Of a stretch of DNA of 64,000 nt, positions 27,084 through 34,787 are shown piece after piece. This DNA comes from Mucilaginibacter aquaedulcis. GTDB taxonomy: Bacteria; Bacteroidota; Bacteroidia; Sphingobacteriales; Sphingobacteriaceae. Both the position numbers and the translations under genes were made by a program. Each line of letters begins with the position of its first letter. The stretch's first letter is position 1. The notes under the pieces were generated by a model. The model saw only the letters and a program-made list of their open reading frames with translations. It searched no databases and had not been told where the DNA came from. The stretch lies in NCBI RefSeq assembly GCF_030409325.1, contig NZ_JAUFPR010000002.1, positions 2,046,001-2,110,000 on the forward strand, read 5' to 3'.

Positions 27084-28115
27084 ATGCATAATTCGGAAAA
27101 TTATAAAATACAGCGTGTATCTCCGGCTATCATTTGGTCAAGTTCTATCTTAATGGGCGTACTGGCTTCTGTACCTAAAATAGCAGAGCGCCACTTTAAC
27201 ACTGCAGAAGCATTGGTTAATTCGTCAATTACAGCTTTGTTCGCCCTGTTTGTATGGTATTACAACATCTACACCATGCCTGCATACACCTCTCGTGATA
27301 AGGCCAGGGGATTTTCAATACTGCGCCTTATGCTTAGCCTGCTCATTGGTCTGGGAGTTATGTTTATTTTGGCCTATGTTCAGCAATTGCTGCTTTCTCA
27401 TATGGATTTTGGCCCAACCATGTTAATGGTTGAAGTACGGGGTATACTTATTAACCTTACTTTTTACATGTTTTTGCATTTGGTATACCAGGGTTACCAA
27501 AACCAACAGGTTGGCATTGAACTGGAGCGCAGCAAGGCCGATAACCTTGGTGCACAATATGAAATGCTGAAACAACAGGTTAACCCGCACTTTTTATTCA
27601 ATAACATGAATACATTGAAAGCGATGGTTGAAACCAATGACAAGCACACTATTGAATTTATACTTAAACTATCTGATTTTTACCGTTTTACCTTAGAAAG
27701 CCGCAAGCATGACCTTATTCACCTGTCCGAAGAGCTGGAGATACTAACTGCTTACATGTTCTTATTAAAAGCACGCTTTGAAGAGGGAATAAATTTAGTA
27801 AACACCATTGAGCCAAAATTTTTCAATTCACTGATCCCCCCGTTTACTATACAGCTGCTTATTGAAAATTGTATCAAACATAATGTGGTATCATTGGATA
27901 AGCCATTGGAGATCAGGCTTTACACCGAGGACAATAAAATAGTTGTTGAAAACAAGGTTCAGCTTAAAAAAACACAGGAAATTTCAACTAAAGTAGGTCT
28001 TGAAAATATCAATCTTCGCTATATTCACCTCTTAAACGAGAAAGTTGATATTGAAAGCAACGATAAACTATTTAAAGTAAAACTTCCAGTAATAAATGAA
28101 CATCATAATCATTGA
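27084..28115 (+). CDS. LytS-type sensor histidine kinase
   Basis: A 343-residue membrane kinase. Four hydrophobic segments (about 15-32, 47-66, 82-105, 115-140) precede the His_kinase domain. QQVNPHFLFNNMNTLKAMVE holds the phospho-accepting histidine and the HFLFN motif, and LLIENCIKHN is the N box of the ATPase. The family is the LytS/YehU type, which works with LytTR response regulators. The regulator gene overlaps its end by 20 bases, so the two form an operon. Its promoter carries the repeat found at two later promoters, which suggests autoregulation. Confidence 0.93.
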   Translation: MHNSENYKIQRVSPAIIWSSSILMGVLASVPKIAERHFNTAEALVNSSITALFALFVWYYNIYTMPAYTSRDKARGFSILRLMLSLLIGLGVMFILAYVQQLLLSHMDFGPTMLMVEVRGILINLTFYMFLHLVYQGYQNQQVGIELERSKADNLGAQYEMLKQQVNPHFLFNNMNTLKAMVETNDKHTIEFILKLSDFYRFTLESRKHDLIHLSEELEILTAYMFLLKARFEEGINLVNTIEPKFFNSLIPPFTIQLLIENCIKHNVVSLDKPLEIRLYTEDNKIVVENKVQLKKTQEISTKVGLENINLRYIHLLNEKVDIESNDKLFKVKLPVINEHHNH

Positions 28116-28860
28116 AGATGAGATAAAGGCTTCCAAATCGCTGGCGGCAATGATAACCGATATTAAGCCAGAGTCTAAGATTCTGGCTCAAATTCAAAGC
28201 ATAGAAGGTGCTGTAAGCTACTTCACCCAAAACCCGCAACCCGACCTCATATTCATGGATATTCAACTGGCAGATGGCTTAAGTTTTGAGATCTTTAAGG
28301 AGGTTAAAATTACAGCCCCGGTTATTTTTTGCACCGCTTTTGACGAATATTCATTAGAGGCTTTTAAGGCAAATGGCATTGATTATGTAGTGAAACCTAT
28401 TTCAAAAGATAACATCATAGCGGCCTTTAAAAAGGTTGATGAGTTTAAGAATTTTTTTCAGCAAAGTCTTGTCCCTGATATTAATGGCCTCCTTACAAAG
28501 TTGGGTGGCAATACTGAGGGAAAGAAAAGCTTTTTAGTTACCAAAAGCCATAAATACCTTACCGTATCTACCGAAAACATTGCTTATTTCTATATCAGGA
28601 ACGAAACAACAACCATTGTAACTTTTGGCCAGCAGGAATACGGTATTCCTCAATCAATGGATCATGTTCATAGCTTACTTACCCCTAACCAGTTTTTCAG
28701 GGTAAACAGGCAGTACCTCGTAAACTTTACCGCAGTAAAAGAAACTGAACGCTATTTTGCCCGCAAATTGTACGTGAAACTGGTTATACCAACACCTGAA
28801 AAATTATTGATCAACAAGGAAAAGATACATGATTTCCTGGGCTGGCTTGATAACCGTTAA
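28096..28860 (+). CDS. LytTR-family response regulator
   Basis: A 254-residue regulator. The receiver domain (about 1-120) has the acidic pocket EDE at 7-9, phospho-acceptor Asp55 in LIFMDIQ, and the conserved lysine in YVVKP. The C-terminal LytTR DNA-binding domain (about 150-252) includes FRVNRQYLVNFTAV, its typical signature. LytTR proteins bind pairs of short repeats about two helical turns apart, which agrees with the 21-bp repeats seen upstream of this operon, of the DUF1223 gene and of ohr. Translation is probably coupled to the kinase through the 20-base overlap. Confidence 0.95.
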   Translation: MNIIIIEDEIKASKSLAAMITDIKPESKILAQIQSIEGAVSYFTQNPQPDLIFMDIQLADGLSFEIFKEVKITAPVIFCTAFDEYSLEAFKANGIDYVVKPISKDNIIAAFKKVDEFKNFFQQSLVPDINGLLTKLGGNTEGKKSFLVTKSHKYLTVSTENIAYFYIRNETTTIVTFGQQEYGIPQSMDHVHSLLTPNQFFRVNRQYLVNFTAVKETERYFARKLYVKLVIPTPEKLLINKEKIHDFLGWLDNR

Positions 28861-28891
28861 ATTATAATTAAATAACTCCGCTCTCCTATTC

Positions 28892-28936
28892 AACCAAGCT
28901 ATATTATTGCTAATCAGCTAATAATATAGCTTGGTT
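28892..28936 (+). terminator. Terminator of the LytS/LytTR operon
   Basis: A perfect 17-bp stem (28892-28908 with 28920-28936), 11-base loop, followed by TTT, 31 bases after the regulator stop. It separates the two-component operon from the DUF1223 gene. Confidence 0.85.
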
Positions 28937-29125
28937 TTGTGCGCTTTACTCTTTGGCCAAAACCACATTATTATATGGTTTTAAACGCCTGCGAAGATCC
29001 GCAAAAACATCCGCGGGCCAGCCTGCCTTTAGACCACCTTTCCCGATGTTATAATCGCAGGCTTAATAACTTGATAAGCTATTACAGCCTATAACTATTC
29101 CTTCCAAATTACTCAGCCCGAAAAT

Positions 29126-29200
29126 TGTCTACCTCAGCCCGGATTGTGTCTAACTGGGCCATATTTAGCTAACGCCAGCCTCCTGTTTGGGGTAGCTTTG
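29126..29200 (+). promoter_or_regulatory. Candidate LytTR-type site and promoter of the DUF1223 operon
   Basis: Half-sites TGTCTACCT (29126) and TGTCTAACT (29147) are 21 bp apart. The second is followed by GGGCCA, as at ohr. A consensus -7 box TAGCTTTG lies at 29193-29200, exactly 46 bases from the start of the second half-site. No -33 TTTG is evident, as expected for an activator-dependent promoter. The start codon is 23 bases after the box. Confidence 0.75.
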
Positions 29201-29222
29201 AGTAACAAATAAGAAAAAAAGC

Positions 29223-30026
29223 ATGAAAACTATCAAAATTTTAGGAATAGCCACTGCCTTTATAATTACATCATTATCGCTTGCCGCTTTTATCGGCCTG
29301 GATGAAACATCAGTTCAAAAAGCGGATGCTAAAGTTGATGGAAAAGGTTTTGCAGTATTGGAATTATTTACCTCCGAAGGTTGCTCAAGCTGCCCACCAG
29401 CAGATGAACTACTGGCCAAAATACAGAAAGAAGCACAAGGCAAAGAAGTTTACGTATTGACTTATCACGTTGATTACTGGAACCGCCAGGGCTGGAAAGA
29501 TGTTTTCAGCAGTGCTGATTTCTCAGACAGGCAAATTGATTATGGCCGTTGGTTCGGCGGATCCCAAATTTATACTCCCCAGGTTGTTGTAAACGGAAAG
29601 TCTGAATTTGTGGGATCAGATGAACCAGCTCTTCGTCAGGCTATCTCAGAAGAATTAACGACTAAACCAAATGCTACGCTTGCACTTCAAGCCAACCAGC
29701 AAGGAGATATGCTAAAAGTTCAATACCAGGCTACAGGGGCTATAAAAGGAAGCAATCTTGTACTTGCCTTAGTGCAAAAATCAGCCAAAACTAAGGTTGA
29801 ACGTGGTGAAAACGCAGGCCGCATATTATCACATGTACAGATAGTTCGTAAGCTGCAAAGCGATTCGATCAATAAAACCGGGACCGGAACCAGCACAATT
29901 GCCTTACCTAAAGGCTTTAACACCCAAAACTGGGAAGTATTGGCCATGGTACAAGAGCAAACCCGAGGTAAAATTTTGGCCGCTGCCAAAGCCGACTTGA
30001 GCGGAGCTGCAAATCAAGCAAAATAA
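29223..30026 (+). CDS. DUF1223 thioredoxin-like protein, exported
   Basis: A 267-residue protein with an N-terminal hydrophobic signal (about 5-25). The DUF1223 core starts VLELFTSEGCSSCPPADELL, with a CxxC pair at Cys54 and Cys57, and continues HVDYWNRQGWKDVFSS and QIYTPQVVVNG. These proteins have a thioredoxin fold with a redox-type CxxC, but their reaction is unknown. First gene of a probable four-gene operon (gaps of 23, 34 and 66 bases) preceded by the LytTR-type repeat. Context suggests a role in thiol or oxidant defence outside the cytoplasm. Confidence 0.88.
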   Translation: MKTIKILGIATAFIITSLSLAAFIGLDETSVQKADAKVDGKGFAVLELFTSEGCSSCPPADELLAKIQKEAQGKEVYVLTYHVDYWNRQGWKDVFSSADFSDRQIDYGRWFGGSQIYTPQVVVNGKSEFVGSDEPALRQAISEELTTKPNATLALQANQQGDMLKVQYQATGAIKGSNLVLALVQKSAKTKVERGENAGRILSHVQIVRKLQSDSINKTGTGTSTIALPKGFNTQNWEVLAMVQEQTRGKILAAAKADLSGAANQAK

Positions 30027-30049
30027 TAACAGCAATAAAAAACCAGATC

Positions 30050-30235
30050 ATGAACAAACTAAGCAAATACGGACAAAACAGATTAATTATCGGGCTGGTA
30101 TCGCTGTTATCCATGTCGATGCTGACAAGCGCCCCATTTGAAAGTAACCCGCAGAACTGTGAAATGATCAGTGTTGTAAAAAAGAATAAGGACGGGGATT
30201 TAACCGACGAGGATAATATACTCACTGAAAATTAA
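30050..30235 (+). CDS. Small exported protein, unknown
   Basis: A 61-residue protein: basic start MNKLSKYGQNR, hydrophobic stretch IIGLVSLLSMSMLTSA, then an acidic tail with one cysteine (NPQNCEMIS and KNKDGDLTDEDN). The DGDLTDED run could bind calcium but lacks a full EF-hand frame. It starts 23 bases after DUF1223 and ends 34 before the next gene, so it is most likely translated as part of the operon. I do not recognise it. Confidence 0.6.
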   Translation: MNKLSKYGQNRLIIGLVSLLSMSMLTSAPFESNPQNCEMISVVKKNKDGDLTDEDNILTEN

Positions 30236-30269
30236 CGGCGCTTTTATTACCTAACGCACTTATATAGCC

Positions 30270-30776
30270 ATGAAAAATTCAAGCAGATATAAAACAACAA
30301 AACATATGTTATTAATAAGATCATTGTTTTTAACAGCAATAGCACTATTTATTTCTGTTGGTACTTATGCCCAAAATCAAATACCCGTAAAATGGACATC
30401 AGATAACAGCATTAAGACATTAAACTGCACTGAGGACGCCATAACTTTGAAATTATCGGTAAGGGCTGGCTGGCATATCAATTCGCTTCATTTAGGTAAT
30501 GCAGCACCTGTTAAATCTTATGTTGAATTTCCATCATCAATATACTCAACAAAGGGCCTTGTTTTGCTTCCGGATGCACCTGTCAAATACAAAGCTATGG
30601 CTGATACCGGCGCTTTTTTAAGAGGCGATACAACCTTTAAACTTACCACATTGCGAAACTCAAAAGCAACTAATGTACTTGATAAACTTAGTGATATACA
30701 CTGGGCAAATAAAACACCCATTTACACAGGTACAAACTTTATGATCTCTCCGGATAATAAACCGCTCAGCTTTTGA
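30270..30776 (+). CDS. DsbD N-terminal-domain-like exported protein
   Basis: A 168-residue protein with a signal peptide (LLIRSLFLTAIALFISVGTYAQ; a second ATG at 30306 would give a shorter leader). The mature part, ITLKLSVRAGWHINS then PVKSYVEFPSS and a later beta strand set, resembles the immunoglobulin-like N-terminal domain of DsbD (the GWHI motif is typical). The electron-passing CxxC of true DsbD-alpha is not seen, so it may be a binding module only. Third gene of the DUF1223 operon. The link to disulfide chemistry fits the neighbour with a CxxC. Confidence 0.6.
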   Translation: MKNSSRYKTTKHMLLIRSLFLTAIALFISVGTYAQNQIPVKWTSDNSIKTLNCTEDAITLKLSVRAGWHINSLHLGNAAPVKSYVEFPSSIYSTKGLVLLPDAPVKYKAMADTGAFLRGDTTFKLTTLRNSKATNVLDKLSDIHWANKTPIYTGTNFMISPDNKPLSF

Positions 30777-30842
30777 GCAGAAAAAGTCCCATTACATTTC
30801 AATATAAATAACCATTCACACAAATAGTTAAAAACAACAAAA

Positions 30843-32126
30843 ATGAAAACGAATAAACGCACCCTTGCGGGTAAAATCATTGCCGCAGCCCTTGTCCTGT
30901 TCACAGCTTCCGGCTTCGCGCAAACTACTCAGACAACAAAAGACACAGCTCAGATACGCCCGTTTCATGTAAATATTCCTGAAGCTGCAGTTACTGATCT
31001 GCGCCAGCGTATTCAGGCAACCCGCTGGCCTGATAAAGAAACTGTTACCGACCGTACCCAGGGCGTAAACCTTGATCAAATACAAAAGCTTGTAAAATAT
31101 TGGGGAACGGATTATGACTGGCGCAAAGCTGAAGCTAAACTAAATGCCTTGTCACAGTTTATAACTAAAATTGACGGACTTGATATTCACTTTATACATG
31201 TGCGCTCTAAAAATCCAAACGCGCTGCCTATTATCCTAACCCATGGCTGGCCGGGCTCTGTTTTTGAGCTTTTAAAAATAGTTGGCCCGCTTACTGATCC
31301 GGAAGCTTACGGTGGTAAGGCGTCAAATGCATTTGATGTAGTGATACCATCTATGCCAGGCTACGGTTTTTCAGAAAAACCTAAAAATACCGGCTGGGGC
31401 CCTGATCGTATCGGCAAGGCCTGGGATGTATTAATGAAACGCCTTGGATATAACCATTATGTTGCTCAGGGCGGCGACTGGGGTTCTGTTGTGGCTGATG
31501 CAATGGGGCGCCAAAAACCTGCAGGTTTATTAGGTATCCACGTAAATATGCCGGCTACAGTACCTGCAGACATTGCAAAAGTGCTGCAAAGCGGTGGTGC
31601 TGCGCCAGCAGGCTTAACAGCTAAGGAAAAAGCAGCCTTTAACTCAATGAACTACCTATACACCAAAGGTGGTGGTTATGCCGGCATCATGGTAACCCGC
31701 CCGCAAACAATTGGTTACAGTTTAACTGATTCGCCTGTTGGTTTGGCTTCCTTTTTCCTTGATAAATTTAACGACTGGACCTATAGCGGCGGCGATGCTC
31801 AAAAGGTATTAACCAAAGATGAGATACTGGACGATATTACCCTTTACTGGTTAACTAATACCGGCACTTCATCTGCACAGCTTTATTGGGAAAATGCTAC
31901 TAACAACTTTAATGTTGTAGAGCAACGCACACATGAAATACATGTTCCTGTAGCTATAAGTGTATTCCCCGGCGAAATTTATCAGGCACCAAAAACCTGG
32001 GCCGAAAAAGCTTACCCACATCTTATCTACTTCCATGAAGCAAGTAACGGTGGCCACTTTGCCCAATGGGAACAGCCTCAACTATTTGCCGAAGAACTGC
32101 GCGCAGCGTTTAAAACTTTGCGCTAA
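30843..32126 (+). CDS. Epoxide hydrolase (EHN plus alpha/beta hydrolase), exported
   Basis: A 427-residue protein with a signal peptide ending SGFAQ. The EHN domain comes first (about 38-150: FHVNIPEAAVTDLRQRIQATRWP), then an alpha/beta hydrolase core. HGWPGS (about 134-139) is the oxyanion loop, GGDWGS carries the nucleophile Asp212, and NGGHFAQWEQP carries the catalytic histidine near the end. This is the architecture of juvenile-hormone-type or microsomal epoxide hydrolases; an exported form suggests detoxifying external epoxides. Last gene of the DUF1223 operon, followed by a strong terminator. Confidence 0.9.
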   Translation: MKTNKRTLAGKIIAAALVLFTASGFAQTTQTTKDTAQIRPFHVNIPEAAVTDLRQRIQATRWPDKETVTDRTQGVNLDQIQKLVKYWGTDYDWRKAEAKLNALSQFITKIDGLDIHFIHVRSKNPNALPIILTHGWPGSVFELLKIVGPLTDPEAYGGKASNAFDVVIPSMPGYGFSEKPKNTGWGPDRIGKAWDVLMKRLGYNHYVAQGGDWGSVVADAMGRQKPAGLLGIHVNMPATVPADIAKVLQSGGAAPAGLTAKEKAAFNSMNYLYTKGGGYAGIMVTRPQTIGYSLTDSPVGLASFFLDKFNDWTYSGGDAQKVLTKDEILDDITLYWLTNTGTSSAQLYWENATNNFNVVEQRTHEIHVPVAISVFPGEIYQAPKTWAEKAYPHLIYFHEASNGGHFAQWEQPQLFAEELRAAFKTLR

Positions 32127-32137
32127 TTAAAATTATA

Positions 32138-32170
32138 AAAGGATGGTGTGCACAGTGCACATCATCCTTT
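32138..32170 (+). terminator. Terminator of the DUF1223 operon
   Basis: A 16-bp stem with one G-U pair (32138-32153 with 32155-32170) has a very tight predicted loop and is followed by TTT, 11 bases after the epoxide hydrolase stop. Confidence 0.85.
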
Positions 32171-32233
32171 TTAACACGGCCAGTAACACTTTACAAAAAC
32201 AGAAAATACAGGCTATTATTTCAGCCTCAAAAA

Positions 32234-32308
32234 TGACTCATTCACCATCAAGTTTGTCTGCCTGGGCCACATATTGATTGCCTTTTGGCCTATTCAGCGG
32301 TAAATTTG
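32234..32308 (+). promoter_or_regulatory. Candidate LytTR-type site and promoter of ohr
   Basis: Half-sites TGACTCATT (32234) and TGTCTGCCT (32255) are 21 bp apart; the second continues GGGCCA as at 29147. TAAATTTG at 32301-32308 is a perfect TAnnTTTG box, exactly 46 bases from the start of the second half-site. The ohr start codon is 34 bases after the box. Confidence 0.75.
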
Positions 32309-32341
32309 ATCAACAATTTAAAACAAATAAAAATTAAAACA

Positions 32342-32791
32342 ATGGAAACTGTTCAAACACCAGAAACATCAAACATCATAAAAATTGAAAAAGTATTATA
32401 TACTGCCAAAACACACACTACCGGAGGCCGTGAAGGCGAATCAAAAAGCTCAGATGGCCGTTTAGATATCAAACTTTCTTCTCCCGGCACAACAGGCGCA
32501 GGTACTAATCCTGAGCAATTATTCGCTGCCGGTTGGTCTGCCTGCTACATTGGTGCAATGGGTCTTGCTGCTGCTAAAATGAAAATCACCTTACCTGCAG
32601 ATCTGGCTGTTGATGCCGAAGTTGATCTGGGTACTGCTGCTGGCGGTTACTTTTTGCAAGCCCGCTTAAACGTGAGCCTTCCCGGTTTAGCTCCTGAAGT
32701 TGCCCGCGAAATTGTAGATACTGCACATCAAACCTGTCCGTATTCAAAATTAACCAAAGGAAATATCAACGTTGAAATTAACCTGGTTTAA
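32342..32791 (+). CDS. ohr: Organic hydroperoxide resistance protein (Ohr/OsmC family)
   Basis: A 149-residue protein. Start METVQTPETS at 32342 is preferred over a longer frame from 32285, because the latter would include the promoter box. The reactive cysteines of Ohr are Cys68 (WSACYIGA) and Cys132 (TCPYSK); the resistance signature TTGGREGESKSSDG matches Ohr rather than OsmC proper. It reduces organic hydroperoxides using lipoyl-type thiols. It is a single gene with its own terminator and a LytTR-type repeat, tying it to the neighbouring two-component system instead of an OhrR repressor. No OhrR gene is seen nearby. Confidence 0.9.
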   Translation: METVQTPETSNIIKIEKVLYTAKTHTTGGREGESKSSDGRLDIKLSSPGTTGAGTNPEQLFAAGWSACYIGAMGLAAAKMKITLPADLAVDAEVDLGTAAGGYFLQARLNVSLPGLAPEVAREIVDTAHQTCPYSKLTKGNINVEINLV

Positions 32792-32808
32792 ATAAATCTC
32801 CCTTTAAG

Positions 32809-32840
32809 CCCTGTCTTGTTTAAGTTATAGCAAGACGGGG
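32809..32840 (+). terminator. Terminator of ohr
   Basis: A 10-bp stem with one G-U pair (32809-32818 with 32831-32840) is followed by TTTT. Confidence 0.8.
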
Positions 32841-32886
32841 TTTTAAACTAAACAACTACATCATTTACCTCTAATCATCAGAAAAC

Positions 32887-33948
32887 ATGTCAGAACAACT
32901 TAAATATGATCGCCGCCGTTTTTTAAGCACAGCCGCCATTACCTTAGCCGCAGGCCCCCTTGTTATGTTAAGCGGTTCAGCAAGCGCAAAAACCACTGAT
33001 AATAAATCAGCAAAAACCATACTGGGCAAATCTTCAACAAACAACTCGCTAGGCCAAATAAAGCAAATAAATGCAGGTGCATTAAATGTTGGTTATGCCG
33101 AAGCAGGCCCTGCAAATGGTACACCGGTAATTTTATTGCATGGCTGGCCTTATGATATTCATAGTTTTACTGATGTGGTTCCATTGTTAACAGCTAAGGG
33201 TTACCGGGTAATTGTTCCGCATTTACGCGGCCATGGCACCACTCAGTTCCTTTCTAAGGAAACTGTCAGAAACGGGCAGCAATCTGTTGTGGCACTTGAT
33301 ATTATTGCTTTGATGGATGCCCTTAAAATTCAAAAAGCGGTGCTGGCCGGTTTTGATTGGGGTGCACGCACTGCCTGCGTTATTGCAGCACTTTGGCCCG
33401 AGCGTTGTAAGGCCCTGGTATCTGTAAGTGGTTATTTGGTTACTAACCTTAATGATGCGCAGAAGCCCTTGCCACCCAAAGCCGAGTTTAACTGGTGGTA
33501 TCAATATTATTTTGCTACCGAACGTGGCCGAGAAGGTTATGATAAAAACAGGCATGAGTTTGCCAAACTGATCTGGGAGCTTGCTTCTCCAAAATGGAAC
33601 TTTGATGCTGCTACATTTGATCGCAGCGCGGCATCATTGGATAACCCAGACCATGTTGATATCGTGATCCATAATTATCGCTGGAGGTTGGGTTTGGCCG
33701 CAGGGGAGGCTAAATATGACGAACTTGAAAAACGCCTTACACAGATTACCGTGATCACAGTGCCTGCTATTACGCTTGAGGGTGATGCCAATGGTGCCCC
33801 TCACCCAAACCCTGAACAATATCGGAACAGGTTTTCGGGTAAATATACACACCGCAACATTACAGGAGGTGTTGGCCACAACTTACCCCAGGAAGCACCA
33901 GAAGCTTTTGCACAAGCGGTTATTGATGCAGATAATTTCACCAAATAA
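32887..33948 (+). CDS. Tat-exported alpha/beta hydrolase (dehalogenase/epoxide hydrolase type)
   Basis: A 353-residue protein. DRRRFLSTAAITLAAGPLVM is a Tat signal (RRRFL) ending SASA. The core has the oxyanion motif HGWPYD (85-90), the nucleophile loop AGFDWGAR with Asp157, and GVGHNLPQEAP with the catalytic histidine. An aspartate nucleophile rather than serine points to an epoxide hydrolase or haloalkane dehalogenase type. It has its own leader, since a terminator precedes it. It does not carry the LytTR repeat but sits with a second epoxide-type hydrolase, suggesting related substrates. Confidence 0.8.
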   Translation: MSEQLKYDRRRFLSTAAITLAAGPLVMLSGSASAKTTDNKSAKTILGKSSTNNSLGQIKQINAGALNVGYAEAGPANGTPVILLHGWPYDIHSFTDVVPLLTAKGYRVIVPHLRGHGTTQFLSKETVRNGQQSVVALDIIALMDALKIQKAVLAGFDWGARTACVIAALWPERCKALVSVSGYLVTNLNDAQKPLPPKAEFNWWYQYYFATERGREGYDKNRHEFAKLIWELASPKWNFDAATFDRSAASLDNPDHVDIVIHNYRWRLGLAAGEAKYDELEKRLTQITVITVPAITLEGDANGAPHPNPEQYRNRFSGKYTHRNITGGVGHNLPQEAPEAFAQAVIDADNFTK

Positions 33949-34009
33949 ATAATTTACTTTAACACAGGGTTTATTTTCAATCAGTTATATTTAATTAAAA
34001 TTAAAGACG

Positions 34010-34690
34010 ATGAAAATTACTTATTACGGCCACTCCAGTTTTTCGGTTTTAGCAGGTAACAAACACTTGTTATTTGACCCCTACATAACCGGCAACGACC
34101 TCGCTAAACATATCAACATTAATGATATTAAAGCCGATTACATTTTTGTATCGCACGGTCATTTTGATCATATACTTGATGTGGTAGCTATTGCCAACAA
34201 CAACGGTGCAACAGTGGTAGGCGGGTTTGAATTGTATGATTACTTTAGTAAGCAAGGCGTAAAAAACATCCAGCCATTAAACCCGGGTGGTAAAGTGATA
34301 TATGATTTTGGAACTGTAAAATCTGTTGCTGCACAGCATTCAAGCAGTTTTCCGGATGGAAGCTATGCCGGTACTGCCAGCGGCTTTGTTGTAAAAACCA
34401 ATGATGGTAATTTTTATTACAGCGGCGATACCGCCCTTACTTTAGATATGACACTGATACCTAAATTCGCAACGCTGGATTTTGCCGTTTTCCCTATTGG
34501 CGATATGCTCACCATGGGTGTGGAAGAAGCTATTGAAGCTGCGCAATTTGTTAAAACCAATAAGGTTCTGGGTGTGCATTACAATACCTTCGGATTTATT
34601 AAGATAGATAAAGATGAAGCAACCAAGCAATTTGAAAACGCCGGGCTCACTCTTTACCTCCCAGAAATAGGTGAAACTATTGATATCTGA
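34010..34690 (+). CDS. Metallo-beta-lactamase-fold hydrolase (UPF0173 type)
   Basis: A 226-residue cytoplasmic protein. The signature HxHxDH is SHGHFDH (His49, His51, Asp53, His54), and YSGDTALTLDM carries the fourth conserved aspartate. The opening KITYYGHSSFSVLAGNKHLLFDPYITGN is typical of the UPF0173/YtkL group. It is a probable zinc hydrolase with unknown substrate. It starts 62 bases after the alpha/beta hydrolase with no terminator between, so the two may be co-transcribed. Confidence 0.85.
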   Translation: MKITYYGHSSFSVLAGNKHLLFDPYITGNDLAKHININDIKADYIFVSHGHFDHILDVVAIANNNGATVVGGFELYDYFSKQGVKNIQPLNPGGKVIYDFGTVKSVAAQHSSSFPDGSYAGTASGFVVKTNDGNFYYSGDTALTLDMTLIPKFATLDFAVFPIGDMLTMGVEEAIEAAQFVKTNKVLGVHYNTFGFIKIDKDEATKQFENAGLTLYLPEIGETIDI

Positions 34691-34730
34691 TAAAGCCGTA
34701 TTGTTATTGCTATTACACCCTTCGTATACT

Positions 34731-34766
34731 AATAAGGCCGCGAATCCAATGATCCTCGGCCTTATT
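34731..34766. terminator. Bidirectional terminator between MBL hydrolase and GH92
   Basis: A 10-bp perfect stem (34731-34740 with 34757-34766) lies between convergent genes, with AAT and ATTT flanks. Confidence 0.75.
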
Positions 34767-34787
34767 TATCGATACATGAATTACTGT

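Noticed and set aside
32285..32341. A longer N-terminus for Ohr
   Set aside because: It would place the -7 box inside the coding region and adds residues absent from the family.
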